A stretch of DNA of 64,000 nucleotides, from positions 3,566,068 through 3,630,067 of the forward strand of contig NZ_KV917381.1 in the NCBI RefSeq assembly GCF_002019795.1, given 5' to 3'. The notes beneath the pieces were generated by a model. That model saw only the letters and a list, made by a program, of their open reading frames with translations. It did no database searches and had not been told where the DNA came from. The position numbers and the translations under genes were made by a program. Each line of letters begins with the position of its first letter. Position 1 is the first letter of the stretch. The DNA is from Bacillus alkalicellulosilyticus. GTDB taxonomy: Bacteria > Bacillota > Bacilli > Bacillales > Bacillaceae_F. This document shows positions 26,586-35,951 of the stretch, in pieces.

Positions 26586-27899
26586 TTACTGTCTAGCTAG
26601 ACGGTTTTCAATACGATCAACAGCAGCATCCCACTCTGCATCAGGGTCTTCACCTTGAGTTACACGAGATAATGCTTCTTGAATTTCTTCTTGAGCGATT
26701 TGATAATGACGTCCTTTGTATACATATTGTACTTGCTCTGCAGCTTCACCAAAGATTTGTGCAGTTGGTGCGCCACCAAAGTACTCATCAGTATAAGCTA
26801 AGAACTCAGCGTCATCATATACAGCTGGAGCTGAAGGGAATAACCCTTTATCTAAGAATGAAAGCGTTTGGCCTTCAACTGAAGTTACCCAAGAAATGAA
26901 AGCGTAAGCTTCAGGAGCATGGTCAGATTCAGCAGGAATAGCTAAGTATGAACCACCCCAGTTACCAGCACCTTCTGGCATTACAGCAACATTCCAAGAA
27001 CCAGAAGCGTCAGGAGCGTTACCTTTAATTACACCTTGCATCCAAGCTGGAGCAAGTAATGTAGCATATGTTCCATCTCCCATACCAGCACCCCACTCAG
27101 GAGTCCAAAGTTCGATGTTACCAATAGTACCATCAGCAATTAGTTCAGCTGTGTAATCATATGCTTCTCTAATGTAAGGCTCATCATTGATAATAAGCTC
27201 ATCTTGCTCATTGAAATAAGAAACTGGAGCTTGGTCGCGAAGTGCGTTAAAAATTAACTCAGGACCATCAGCAAGAAGTACACCATTTTCAGCAAGTTTA
27301 GCTCCTGCTTCAGCATAAGCTTCCCAAGTATTGATTTGAGCTGCTACTTCAGCAGGGTCTGTTGGAAGACCAGCAGCTTCAAATAAGTCAGAACGATAGA
27401 ACATTGCAGTAGGACCAATATCAGTAGGTAATCCGATTTGAATACTTCCATCAGCAGTTCCACCAACTGACCATGCCCAGTCAACAAAGTTACCTTGAAC
27501 GTCTGCAGCACCTAAGTCATATAGGTTATGGAAACGGTCAGCAGCGTCTTTAAAACGGTCAATTTGACCAACTTCAACCATAGCAATATCAGGAGCACCG
27601 CTTCCTGCAGATAAAGCTGTGAAAAGGTTGTTACTCATGTCTTGCATGTCACCTTCTTGAATATTGAAAGTGATATGTGGGTTTTCAGCAGTATATTGTT
27701 TAGCTAACTCGTCATACCCAGTTGTACCAAATAACCACATTGTTAATTCTACTGGGTCACCAGATGCTTCTGGAGCTTCAGCAGGCTCACCACTTGGCTC
27801 AGCTGGTTCAGCTGGAGCTGGATCTGCGTCGCCACCGCCGCAAGCAGCGATAACCATTACAGCAAATAAAGCCGCAAGTAAAAGTTTAATCTTTGACAT
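26586..27899 (-). CDS. Sugar-binding lipoprotein of an ABC importer
   Basis: About 437 residues. The signal peptide ends in the lipobox VIAAC, and is followed by a proline/glutamate-rich acidic spacer (DPAPAEPAEPSGEPAEAPEA). Residues 45-430 form a CUT1-type solute-binding protein (VELTMWLFG, FTALSAGSGAPDIAMVEVGQ, YLAIPAESDHAPEAYAFISW). I use MSKIKLL at 27899 with AAGGGGG upstream; an in-frame extension to 27980 would bury the signal peptide. The strongly acidic composition is typical of exported proteins of alkaliphiles. The substrate is unknown. Confidence 0.93.
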   Translation of the reverse strand: MSKIKLLLAALFAVMVIAACGGGDADPAPAEPAEPSGEPAEAPEASGDPVELTMWLFGTTGYDELAKQYTAENPHITFNIQEGDMQDMSNNLFTALSAGSGAPDIAMVEVGQIDRFKDAADRFHNLYDLGAADVQGNFVDWAWSVGGTADGSIQIGLPTDIGPTAMFYRSDLFEAAGLPTDPAEVAAQINTWEAYAEAGAKLAENGVLLADGPELIFNALRDQAPVSYFNEQDELIINDEPYIREAYDYTAELIADGTIGNIELWTPEWGAGMGDGTYATLLAPAWMQGVIKGNAPDASGSWNVAVMPEGAGNWGGSYLAIPAESDHAPEAYAFISWVTSVEGQTLSFLDKGLFPSAPAVYDDAEFLAYTDEYFGGAPTAQIFGEAAEQVQYVYKGRHYQIAQEEIQEALSRVTQGEDPDAEWDAAVDRIENRLARQ

Positions 27900-28145
27900 T
27901 TTTGTTTTTCCCCCTTTTAATTCTTTGAAAGATAGTAAAGCATTCGGTGAAGCATCATCCTTATTATCTTTTAATATCACCTCCTTATACGAATAATCTT
28001 CATCTTTAACTCCTTATTTCAAATCAAGTTAAAGTATGTTTTATAACACATATTTTTATGTGCTTTTGATATTCATTTAAGCAGTAACCTACTTACATTT
28101 CTTAAGTAGTTTCGCCATTAGGATTAGATAGTTCTAAAATAATTT

Positions 28146-28159
28146 CGGAAACGCTTTCA
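28146..28159. promoter_or_regulatory. cre/LacI-type operator candidate in the sugar operon leader
   Basis: CGGAAACGCTTTCA matches 12 of 14 positions of the cre consensus TGWAANCGNTNWCA. It lies in the 684-base gap upstream of the binding-protein gene. The same gap holds an inverted pair related to AGTAGTTTCGC (near 28105 and, reversed, 28246) and a related TAGCGTTTCCA near 28237, which could be sites for the local LacI protein. No clear -35/-10 for the operon was identified. Confidence 0.5.
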
Positions 28160-28520
28160 TCAATACGCCTCATAGCAACTAGCCAATTTAGTTATGTATA
28201 ATTTCTCAAAAAGGAATGCTTTCATTGTATTATCTAGCGTTTCCAATCTGCGAAACTACTAAATCGGTTTCGTTACACTAATATTAACGCCCATCCAATA
28301 CCCTGTCAACATTTTTTTCCTATCATTCAAAAAAAAATTAGTGCTTTTCTGCCGCTTTTATTATAAATATTTTTTGTTTATTCGTTGAACAAAGTTTCGT
28401 AAATTACAATTTACTTTTACCTATGCTGTATAAACTAGGAACTTAGTACCGAAATGTTTTAGTGATGTATTGTTTCTATACCACAAAGGTAATGAGCTAC
28501 TTTATAATATTCTAAATATA

Positions 28521-28549
28521 TTGACTTCTTAACTGGATTTAGATATATT
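28521..28549 (+). promoter_or_regulatory. Sigma-A promoter of the SDR gene
   Basis: TTGACT (28521-28526) and TATATT (28544-28549) are separated by 17 bases, 35 bases before the TTG start. Confidence 0.75.
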
Positions 28550-28583
28550 TAAGAGATATAATTAATATTCAGGAGGGATGATA

Positions 28584-29285
28584 TTGGTCGACTTAAAAGA
28601 AAAAGTAATAGTCATTACTGGTGGTGGAACTGGACTTGGGCGTGAAGTCGTTTTAGAAGCCGTAAAGCACGGAGCAAAGGTTTCCATATGCGTCCGCTCT
28701 GAGAGCCACGTAAAACGGTTAAACGAGGATTTAAGCTCTTTTCCTGGACAATTTCTTGTGACCTTGGCAGATGCATCGGTTGAAGCCGATGTGCAACGTT
28801 TCGTTCAAGCGACGTTAAGCACGTTTGGACAAATTGATATTTTAGTGAATAACGCTGCTATATTTGAAAACTATAACGTTGTTGATTCATCATTGGAATC
28901 GTGGGAACGTCACTTTGAAAACAATGTTACCTCAGCTTTTTTAATGACAAGAGAATGCCTCTCTTCCATGAAAACTAATAAAAAGGGTAGAATCATTTCA
29001 GTTACTTCAGGATTAGCACGAGTAGGAGCTTCTGGTTTCAGTGCGTACAGTGCTAGCAAAGCAGCTCTTGAAGCCTTTACATTTACCGTCGAAGAAGAAG
29101 AGCATACGAACGGTATAACCGTTGCTGTCTTCAACCCTGGAGTGATGAAAACAAAATTACAAGCTAGCGGTGATGACCCTAAATTAGTCGCTCCTTATCT
29201 TTTAGCGATTGCTAGTGAAAACACCTTATCACACAGTGAGGTTATTTCAATAGAAGATGTAAAAAATAAAATGATTAACCTATAA
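28584..29285 (+). CDS. Short-chain dehydrogenase/reductase
   Basis: 233 residues. The cofactor motif TGGGTGLG lies near the N-terminus, followed by NNAA (VNNAAIF) and the catalytic Ser plus Y-x-x-x-K (SAYSASK). It is a classical SDR using NAD(P)H; the Arg in the first loop (CVRSES) suggests NADP(H). The substrate cannot be told. TTG at 28584 has AGGAGGG at good spacing, whereas ATG at 28578 would directly abut it. Monocistronic, with promoter and terminator both visible. Confidence 0.9.
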   Translation: MVDLKEKVIVITGGGTGLGREVVLEAVKHGAKVSICVRSESHVKRLNEDLSSFPGQFLVTLADASVEADVQRFVQATLSTFGQIDILVNNAAIFENYNVVDSSLESWERHFENNVTSAFLMTRECLSSMKTNKKGRIISVTSGLARVGASGFSAYSASKAALEAFTFTVEEEEHTNGITVAVFNPGVMKTKLQASGDDPKLVAPYLLAIASENTLSHSEVISIEDVKNKMINL

Positions 29286-29307
29286 GAACTACTTCATCTT
29301 TTATAAA

Positions 29308-29354
29308 AAGAGGTGCCCTCATTGGATTTATCCATACAGGCACCTCTTTTTTTA
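29308..29354. terminator. Terminator between SDR and yisL-like genes
   Basis: AAGAGGTGCC pairs with GGCACCTCTT, followed by a T-run on the plus strand. The A-run in front may let it serve both convergent genes. Confidence 0.9.
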
Positions 29355-29358
29355 ACTT

Positions 29359-29724
29359 TTAGAACGATAACACATTAAATCCAATTAACACCACTAAAAT
29401 CGCAGTGATTGCAAATTGTATCCAATAATAGGTCTTCATTTTGCCAATGAGTACACCTTTTTTCGTGCGAACTAAAATCATTTCCATAAAATAAATAAGC
29501 ACTAGTGCAAGTAATCCTTTTATCAGGAATGTAAGTGCAAATTGATAATTTATCAATAAACCTACTCCTGATACAACCATAATTACATAAAATAAACGCA
29601 ATACCATATGTACAATCTTTCCAGGCTTCTGCTTATTCGCTACAATTAAAAAGTATGCAATAAAAAATAACAGAAGTGTAATGGCCCAAGAGCTAGCATG
29701 AGCATGATATAAACCAGTAATCAT
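29359..29724 (-). CDS. YisL-like UPF0344 membrane protein
   Basis: 121 residues with four membrane helices. ITHLH-like start (YHAHASSWAITLLLF), KIVHMVLRLFYVIMVVSG and LLALVLIYFMEMILVR match the UPF0344/YisL family of Bacilli. The function is unknown. TAGGAGG lies six bases before the ATG. It is convergent with the SDR gene. Confidence 0.85.
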   Translation of the reverse strand: MITGLYHAHASSWAITLLLFFIAYFLIVANKQKPGKIVHMVLRLFYVIMVVSGVGLLINYQFALTFLIKGLLALVLIYFMEMILVRTKKGVLIGKMKTYYWIQFAITAILVVLIGFNVLSF

Positions 29725-29785
29725 AATATCCTCCTACTTCTTTGTCATACCAATATAGTATACGAAAAAAAGAAAACATACAAAT

Positions 29786-29832
29786 GAAGAGACTATACGA
29801 AAGACAAATATATCCTTTCGTACAGTCTCTTC
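29786..29832 (-). terminator. Terminator of the pst-phoU operon
   Basis: GAAGAGACT with TACGAAAG pairs with CTTTCGTA and AGTCTCTTC across an 11-nt loop, just after phoU. T-rich sequence follows on the minus strand. Confidence 0.85.
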
Positions 29833-29841
29833 CTATTGTTC

Positions 29842-30498
29842 TTAATTCAAGTCGAAATATTGTCCGTTTACTTCATAAACAACCCATTCTGCTAAGTTTG
29901 TTGCATAATCCGCTATCCGTTCAACATATCTGCCAATGAAGGCAAGTTGAAGCAACTCTTCTGCTGAGGTAGATGCTGAATTAGCCTTTTTCATTAAATC
30001 CTTTATAAAGTTGCTATACATTGCATCAACAACATCATCCATTTGCGCAATCTTCTGCGCTCCTAGTACATCAAGATTTTGATAAGCGTCTAAGGCGTTA
30101 CTTAACATATCTTGAGCTCTTGAGGCAATACTTAACAGTTCCTCTTTACTTTCTTCTATATAACTGTGTTTTACACGAATTGAATTTTTCGCAATATCAA
30201 CTGTTAAATCTCCCACTCGCTCTAAATCACTAGATATTTTTAAGGCAACAATCAGTTTTCGTAAGTCACTTGCTACTGGTTGTTGTTTCGCAATCATCAG
30301 CGTTACCATCTCATTAATATGAAGTTCCATACCATTTATGGTCGGGTCATGGTGGATTACACCTTCTAGAGTTTCGAGGTTATTTGTCGTAAAACCTTCT
30401 AGGACCGAGTCCAGAGATTTTTTTACTTCTTCACCCATAGTCACGATTTGAACCTTCACTTCTTCTAGTGCATGTTCGAAATTATTTCTTACTACCAT
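29842..30498 (-). CDS. phoU: Phosphate transport regulator PhoU
   Basis: 218 residues, two tandem three-helix PhoU repeats (SSDLERVGDLTVDIAKNS in the first, IGRYVERIADYATNLAEW in the second). PhoU restrains the Pst transporter and Pho signalling when phosphate is plentiful. I start at MVVRNNFEH (30498), six bases after GGAGTG; the longer frame runs into pstB. It is the last gene of pstS-C-A-B-phoU. Confidence 0.95.
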   Translation of the reverse strand: MVVRNNFEHALEEVKVQIVTMGEEVKKSLDSVLEGFTTNNLETLEGVIHHDPTINGMELHINEMVTLMIAKQQPVASDLRKLIVALKISSDLERVGDLTVDIAKNSIRVKHSYIEESKEELLSIASRAQDMLSNALDAYQNLDVLGAQKIAQMDDVVDAMYSNFIKDLMKKANSASTSAEELLQLAFIGRYVERIADYATNLAEWVVYEVNGQYFDLN

Positions 30499-30517
30499 TG
30501 TAAGCACTCCATTTCTC

Positions 30518-31348
30518 TTATCCAAATCGTCCTGTAATATAGTCTTCTGTTCTCTTATCGCTTGGATTAGAGAAGATTTTTCCTGTTTCATCATATTCTA
30601 CTACTTCTCCGTTTAAGAAGAATGCTGTTTTATCAGAAATACGAGCAGCTTGTTGCATATTATGGGTAACGATGGCAATCGTAAAATGCTCTCGTAATTC
30701 TTGAACAAGCTCTTCGATTTTAAGTGTAGAAATAGGATCTAGCGCGGATGTTGGTTCATCCATCAAAATGACATCAGGTTCAATCGCTAAACAACGAGCA
30801 ATACAAATTCGTTGTTGCTGTCCACCAGATAAACCATATGCATTTTCGTGCAGTCGGTCTTTCACTTCATCCCAAATCGCAGCACCACGTAAACTCTTTT
30901 CAACGATTTCATTTAAAATCTTTTTATCTTTAATCCCATGAATCTTTGGTCCATAAACAATATTTTCATAAATTGATTTTGGGAATGGATTTGGTTTTTG
31001 AAACACCATACCGACCTTTGTACGTAATTCCTCAACACGGTATTTTGCATCAAATATATTTCGATCCCGGTACACAATTTCTCCAGATGTTTTAACCGAA
31101 GGAACCATCTCTACCATACGATTTAACGTTTTAATGAAAGTAGACTTTCCACAACCTGATGGTCCAATAATTGCCGTCACCTGATTTTCCGCAATATCAA
31201 GCTCAATGTTTTTCAATGCATGGTCGGTACCATACCATAAGTTTAAATTTTTTACTTCATATACGTTTTTCACAGCTACATCTGATTGTATGTTCTTTTT
31301 TATATCTGTAGACACCTTAAGTTTCACATCTTGCATTACTGCCGTCAT
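30518..31348 (-). CDS. pstB: Phosphate ABC transporter ATPase PstB
   Basis: 276 residues. Walker [11 protein letters not shown]-loop [17 protein letters not shown], signature LSGGQQQR, Walker [14 protein letters not shown] and the switch histidine IVTHNMQQA are present. It powers high-affinity phosphate import by PstA/PstC. The second ATG (31348) is preferred because AAGGGG directly abuts the first. Confidence 0.97.
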   Translation of the reverse strand: MTAVMQDVKLKVSTDIKKNIQSDVAVKNVYEVKNLNLWYGTDHALKNIELDIAENQVTAIIGPSGCGKSTFIKTLNRMVEMVPSVKTSGEIVYRDRNIFDAKYRVEELRTKVGMVFQKPNPFPKSIYENIVYGPKIHGIKDKKILNEIVEKSLRGAAIWDEVKDRLHENAYGLSGGQQQRICIARCLAIEPDVILMDEPTSALDPISTLKIEELVQELREHFTIAIVTHNMQQAARISDKTAFFLNGEVVEYDETGKIFSNPSDKRTEDYITGRFG

Positions 31349-31369
31349 ACTACTCATCCCCTTTATAAA

Positions 31370-32248
31370 TTAATAACGATTTTGATATTTATTTCGAATC
31401 CACACTGCAATTGAGTTCATAATGAGTAGCATCGCTAGAAGGACCATGATTCCAGCAGCTGCTACAAAATGAAACGCTTCTTGAGGTCTAGATGTCCAGT
31501 TGAAAATCTGAATTGGCATGACCGTAAACTGTGACATTAATCCGTCTGGTAAAAAGGCAACATACGTTAAAGCGCCAATCATAATTAACGGTGCCGTTTC
31601 ACCAATTGCTCGTGATAAGGCTAATATGTTACCTGTTAAAATCCCTGGTAAAGCTGACGGAAAAACGACTCGACGAATCGTCTGCCATTTCGTTGCACCC
31701 ATCCCATAAGAAGCTTCGCGTAATTCTTTCGGTACAGACTTAAGAGCCTCTTGAGAAGCTACTACAATAATAGGCAAGATTAACAAAGCCATTGTTAATC
31801 CCCCTGCAAGAACACTTCTCCCTAAATCTAAGCCTCGAACAAATAATGTAAGTCCTAGTAATCCAAATACAATCGAAGGTACACCTGCTAAATTTGTAAT
31901 GTTCATTTGAACGAAACGAGTAAATCTACCTTTTTTTGAGTATTCTTCTAAATAAATTGCCGTTCCTACTCCTAAAATAAATGATAAAGGAGCCGTGACT
32001 ATCATCAACCAAATGGTACCGAAAAATGCAGCTTTTATTCCTGCATCCTCCGCTCGTCTAGAAGCAAAACTCGTTAGAAAATTCCAATCTAAAAATCCAA
32101 TTCCTTGAGTGAATATCCGGTAAAGTAACGTGACTAAAACAAATAATCCGAAAATGGTAGCTCCAATATATAATCCTTTGTAAAAGGTATTTTTCACTAA
32201 ACGCTTAGGTATATTGGTTAAAACTTTTTCTTGGTTGATTAAACTCAT
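31370..32248 (-). CDS. pstA: Phosphate ABC permease PstA
   Basis: 292 residues, six membrane segments. The coupling loop reads [20 protein letters not shown], and [16 protein letters not shown] is the charged segment typical of PstA. The gene starts one base after the pstC stop codon with GGGAGG overlapping the end of pstC. Confidence 0.97.
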   Translation of the reverse strand: MSLINQEKVLTNIPKRLVKNTFYKGLYIGATIFGLFVLVTLLYRIFTQGIGFLDWNFLTSFASRRAEDAGIKAAFFGTIWLMIVTAPLSFILGVGTAIYLEEYSKKGRFTRFVQMNITNLAGVPSIVFGLLGLTLFVRGLDLGRSVLAGGLTMALLILPIIVVASQEALKSVPKELREASYGMGATKWQTIRRVVFPSALPGILTGNILALSRAIGETAPLIMIGALTYVAFLPDGLMSQFTVMPIQIFNWTSRPQEAFHFVAAAGIMVLLAMLLIMNSIAVWIRNKYQNRY

Positions 32249-32249
32249 T

Positions 32250-33191
32250 TTAATATTCCTCCCTAAAGCGTTTTGAGATATATTGTGCCAATAAGTTCAT
32301 AAGTAACGTAAAGACGAACAGCGTCATTCCAACTGCATAAATACTATAGTAAGCGGTTGTACCATACCCTGCATCACCTAAACTTACTTGAACAATGTAA
32401 GCTGTCATCGTTTGAATCGCTGATGTAACATCTAGTCCAACACTTGGGTTGGCTCCTCCTGCTACGGTAACAATCATTGTTTCCCCAATTGCTCTTGAAA
32501 TTCCTAAGACAAAGGATGCAATGACGCCAGACAAAGCGGCTGGCAACACAACTTTTATCGCTACCTCAAACCTTGTCGAACCCATTGCATAAGCTCCTTC
32601 ACGAATGGAACGAGGAACAGAACTTAACGCATCCTCAGAAAGGGAAGCAATCATAGGAATTATCATAATCCCAACAACAATCCCTGGGCTTAACGCATTA
32701 TAAACAGACATTCCAGGAATAATGTTTTGCAACAATGGCGTTACAAACGTGAGAGCAAAGAATCCGTACACAATTGTTGGTACTCCGGCTAACACTTCTA
32801 ATATGGGCTTAATTGTTCTTCTGACACGGTCAGAAGCATATTCACTCAAAAAAATGGCTGAACCTAATCCAACTGGAATGGCAAAAATCATTGCAATTAC
32901 AGCAACTTTTAGGGTTCCTACAATTAGCGGTAAGATTCCAAAGCTTGGATTGCTATGCATTGGGTACCACTCTTTACTTGTAATAAATTCAAAAAATGAA
33001 ACCTGTTGAAAGAATGTAAACGTTTCGGCTAATAACGTCAGTACAATACCGATAGTTGTTAAAATTGAAATGACAGCACACGCCAAAAATAGTTTTGGCA
33101 TTCCATTTTCAATAACAGCACCAACATTTCTATTTGACTGTTTATTTTCGCTTATCATTTCCGCAACTGTTTTCCCTTTAAAGTTTCCCAT
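32250..33191 (-). CDS. pstC: Phosphate ABC permease PstC
   Basis: 313 residues, six membrane segments. The coupling loop is [20 protein letters not shown], and [17 protein letters not shown] corresponds to the charged transmembrane segment. It follows pstS by about 80 bases and is coupled tightly to pstA. Confidence 0.97.
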   Translation of the reverse strand: MGNFKGKTVAEMISENKQSNRNVGAVIENGMPKLFLACAVISILTTIGIVLTLLAETFTFFQQVSFFEFITSKEWYPMHSNPSFGILPLIVGTLKVAVIAMIFAIPVGLGSAIFLSEYASDRVRRTIKPILEVLAGVPTIVYGFFALTFVTPLLQNIIPGMSVYNALSPGIVVGIMIIPMIASLSEDALSSVPRSIREGAYAMGSTRFEVAIKVVLPAALSGVIASFVLGISRAIGETMIVTVAGGANPSVGLDVTSAIQTMTAYIVQVSLGDAGYGTTAYYSIYAVGMTLFVFTLLMNLLAQYISKRFREEY

Positions 33192-33273
33192 TATAAATTA
33201 CACCCCCGTGTAATACACCATAATTAGAGGTAAGATGTGGGGATGAGCCACACACCTTACCTATTTTTTTAGA

Positions 33274-34278
33274 TTATTTTGCAGCTTCGATTTTTGCTAA
33301 GTTAGCATCATAATTTGCTTGTGGAAGGTTAATGTATCCAACTTCTAAAGCTAAGTCGCCAACATTTTCATTTAAGAACAATAAGAAGTCATAAATTTCA
33401 GGACGTTGAAGTGCTTCTACATTTACATATGTGTAGATTGGTCTAGAAAGTGGTGCATAAGAACCATCGTTGATTGTATCAATTGTTGGCTCAACTGCTC
33501 CGTTACCATTGTCAATTGGTACTACTTTTAATTTATCTTGGTTTTCTTCATAGTAGGCATATCCGAAATATGAAATCGCATAAGGACTTCCTACAACACC
33601 ATTTACAAGTACATTGTCATCTTCAGAAAGTTGAGCGTCTTTACGAATATCTTCTTTGTTTAAGATAACTTCATGCCAGTAATCATATGTTCCAGAATCC
33701 ATTCCTGGGCTATAGAATTCAATTTTCTCTGCAGGCCAGCCTTCTCGAACATCTGCCCAAGTTTCAGCTCCACCTTCTACCCACATTTTGTTTAACTCTT
33801 CAACAGTTAAGTAGTCAACGAAATCATTTTCCTTACTTACTACAACTGATAACCCGTCATATGCTAATTCAAGTTCAATGTATTCAATTCCATTTTCTGC
33901 TGCTAATTCTGCTTCTTCTTCTTTAATTGTACGAGAAGCGTTACTCATGTCTGTTTCACCAACTACAAAGCGTTTGAATCCACCACCAGTTCCAGATACC
34001 CCTACAGTTGCGCGAACGCCAGGTTGTTCTGCACCATATTCTTCAGCTACTGCTTCCATAATTGGGAAAACTGTAGACGAACCATCAATTTGAATTTCAC
34101 CAGAAAGTGCTGCTTCTACTTCTGTTTCTTCTTGTGTTTCTTCTTGCTGCTCCTGTTGTTCTGGAGCTGGGTCAGTATTAGAACCATTTGTGCTTTCGTT
34201 TCCTGTTCCACATGCAGTAGCAAAAATCATTAATGATGCCATTCCTACTGTTAGTGCAGAGCGTTTGAAAATTTTCAT
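33274..34278 (-). CDS. pstS: Phosphate-binding lipoprotein PstS
   Basis: 334 residues. Lipobox FATAC, then a very acidic Q/E-rich spacer (QQEQQEETQEETEVE). The phosphate-binding signatures are IDGSSTVFPI, VSGTGGGFKRF and SPGMDSGTYDYW. First gene of the operon, behind a Pho box. The glutamate-rich spacer again suggests adaptation to an alkaline exterior. Confidence 0.96.
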   Translation of the reverse strand: MKIFKRSALTVGMASLMIFATACGTGNESTNGSNTDPAPEQQEQQEETQEETEVEAALSGEIQIDGSSTVFPIMEAVAEEYGAEQPGVRATVGVSGTGGGFKRFVVGETDMSNASRTIKEEEAELAAENGIEYIELELAYDGLSVVVSKENDFVDYLTVEELNKMWVEGGAETWADVREGWPAEKIEFYSPGMDSGTYDYWHEVILNKEDIRKDAQLSEDDNVLVNGVVGSPYAISYFGYAYYEENQDKLKVVPIDNGNGAVEPTIDTINDGSYAPLSRPIYTYVNVEALQRPEIYDFLLFLNENVGDLALEVGYINLPQANYDANLAKIEAAK

Positions 34279-34365
34279 GTTAATATTTCCCCCTACGATA
34301 GATAGATAGTTTAGTATTTTGAGCTAACCTCATCTGTTTGGACTTGGTTGCTCTCTACATTTCAT

Positions 34366-34419
34366 AGAATACGCTTTGTCTATTAATGTCATATAAACGG
34401 AGTGTAAAGATATTGTAAA
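34366..34419 (-). promoter_or_regulatory. Pho box and -10 region of the pst operon
   Basis: On the minus strand TTTACA, TTTACA, TTTATA and TTAATA follow one another with exactly 5-base spacers (34381-34419), the direct-repeat pattern bound by PhoP-P in Bacillus. A further TTTACA lies upstream at 34434-34439. TATTCT at 34366-34371 is a possible -10. Confidence 0.85.
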
Positions 34420-34485
34420 TGAAGTGGCACTATTGTAAATTCTAAAGACTTATATTAACGTTTTGAAAAGAAGAAAACCCTTATA

Positions 34486-34512
34486 TTACAACACTGTAAG
34501 CGTTTTTACAGC
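34486..34512. promoter_or_regulatory. Palindromes upstream of the Pho box
   Basis: TTACA-ACAC-TGTAA (34486-34499) is followed by CTGTAAGCGTTTTTACAG, a cre-like palindrome. A near-identical TATATTACAA-x-A-x-TGTAA occurs upstream of the receiver-like gene at 38435. Function is not known. The remainder of the 365-base gap holds the Pho box and the terminator of the next gene. Confidence 0.35.
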
Positions 34513-34540
34513 TTGTGAAGTTGAACCAAATTATCCCCAA

Positions 34541-34577
34541 AAAAACTACTAAATCTTTTGTTGATTTAGTAGTTTTT
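34541..34577 (-). terminator. Terminator of the YhfI-like gene
   Basis: AAACTACTAAATC pairs with GATTTAGTAGTTT, with flanking A and T runs usable in either direction. Confidence 0.88.
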
Positions 34578-34643
34578 TATGTTTTCTACTCTATTTTTTG
34601 TTAGTCGGATGAAATTTCTGCTTTCATTTTCAATAACTTAATC

Positions 34644-35381
34644 CTAATTTAATTCAAAGTTGTATCCTAACGTAGCAAGTTTTACATCCCTTTTATAGTA
34701 TGTTTCGACTTCCCTTTTAAGTTGATTTAAATCACCAAAATGTGGCAAGTGGCATAATAGGAGTGATTTCACTCGCGCCTGTGTTCCTAAAATTCCTACT
34801 TCTGTAGTGTTCATATGTCCTCCTGGAGGCGAAGACTGTTCTGCAAAAAAGCTACATTCTGTTAAAAGTACATCACAGTCGGATGCAAATCTCACTAGCT
34901 CTGGGAAAAAAGCTGTATCGGCAGTATAAACTACTGTGTGTGTACCATTGTTTATTCTCATCGCAGCACATGGCGCGGGATGGTTAGTCTTAATAAAAGA
35001 GAAATGAAAAGGACCAATGTTTATTGGTGTATCCATCTCATATGGAATCGAAATTACGTAAGGTTCATAAGATAACGTTTTATATTTTTCTTCATCAAGC
35101 TGGTGACCATAAATCGGTAACACCTTATTTGTCTTTCCTAGTTTGGTGCTAAATAATCTAGCATATTGAAGAACACCAATATCAGCAACATGGTCATGGT
35201 GATAGTGAGATAAAATGACGGCATCCAAGTCTTCCACTGCGCAATACTTTTGTAAATGACTTACTACACCACTTCCACAATCAATGAGGAGGCGAAACCC
35301 ATCTTGTTCTAGTAAATATCCTGAAGTTGCCTGTCCTTCTTTCGGAAAGCCGTGCCAGCACCCGATAACTGTTAATTTCAT
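34644..35381 (-). CDS. YhfI-like metallo-beta-lactamase-fold hydrolase
   Basis: 245 residues. LLIDCGSG is followed by the metal motif SHYHHDHVAD, then TNHPAPC, VVYTADTAF (third metal ligand) and LLTECSF. The pattern, with MKLTVIGCWHGFPKEG at the start, matches the YhfI/RNase Z-like branch. The substrate is unknown. It stands alone between the pst operon and rpmA; B. subtilis has spo0B and obg at this place after rpmA. Confidence 0.85.
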   Translation of the reverse strand: MKLTVIGCWHGFPKEGQATSGYLLEQDGFRLLIDCGSGVVSHLQKYCAVEDLDAVILSHYHHDHVADIGVLQYARLFSTKLGKTNKVLPIYGHQLDEEKYKTLSYEPYVISIPYEMDTPINIGPFHFSFIKTNHPAPCAAMRINNGTHTVVYTADTAFFPELVRFASDCDVLLTECSFFAEQSSPPGGHMNTTEVGILGTQARVKSLLLCHLPHFGDLNQLKREVETYYKRDVKLATLGYNFELN

Positions 35382-35433
35382 CTTTTTCCCCCTATTTGGC
35401 TTGTGGCTTTTTTCTATGGTTTCTTGTAACAGT

Positions 35434-35575
35434 TGCGTACTCGTTTTTGCACGCCAGCCCTAGTTTCGTGTACGCATTTTGATTTGCGTACGCGTTTTTG
35501 CTCGCCGCATCCGATTTCGCGGGCGCATTTTCTTTTGCTTACTCGCTTTTACTCGCCGGCCTCTGTACCTTGTGC
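35434..35575. repeat. Intergenic repeat, three units of 51 bp
   Basis: TGCGTACTCGTTTTTGC, TGCGTACGCGTTTTTGC and TGCTTACTCGCTTTTAC start at 35434, 35485 and 35536, a period of 51. TACGCA and TGCGTA form an inverted repeat across about 8 nt. The GC-rich units differ in base sequence from the other arrays but share the period and architecture. Confidence 0.65.
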
Positions 35576-35615
35576 ATATTTTATTCTACTGTTATTTTAA
35601 ACCGGAGCAAAAAAA

Positions 35616-35646
35616 AAATACTCCTGTCTAGTAGACAGAAGTATTT
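35616..35646 (-). terminator. Terminator of the rplU-prp-rpmA operon
   Basis: AAATACTCCTGTCTA pairs with TAGACAGAAGTATTT (one mismatch), with a T-run on the minus strand. Confidence 0.88.
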
Positions 35647-35654
35647 TTAATTAA

Positions 35655-35939
35655 TTATTGAGCTGTAGGGTATACACTTACTTGCTTGCGGTCACGACCA
35701 ACGCGTTCAAACTTAACAACGCCGTCAACTTTAGCGAATAATGTATCGTCTCCACCTTTACCTACGTTTACACCAGGGTAAATACGAGTACCACGTTGGC
35801 GAACTAGGATTGAACCACCTGTAACAGCTTGGCCGTCAGCACGTTTTGTACCAAGACGCTTCGAGATTGAGTCACGACCGTTCTTTGTACTACCTACCCC
35901 TTTTTTCGATGCGAAAAACTGTAGATTCATTTTTAACAT
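35655..35939 (-). CDS. rpmA: 50S ribosomal protein L27
   Basis: 94 residues starting [19 protein letters not shown]. This is the Firmicutes form with an N-terminal extension ending in NLQFF, removed by the protease Prp, whose gene lies immediately upstream. GGRTIL-type core ([17 protein letters not shown]) and VSVYP end are intact. GGAGGTG lies eight bases before the ATG at 35939. Confidence 0.98.
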   Translation of the reverse strand: MLKMNLQFFASKKGVGSTKNGRDSISKRLGTKRADGQAVTGGSILVRQRGTRIYPGVNVGKGGDDTLFAKVDGVVKFERVGRDRKQVSVYPTAQ

Positions 35940-35951
35940 GAGATTCACCTC

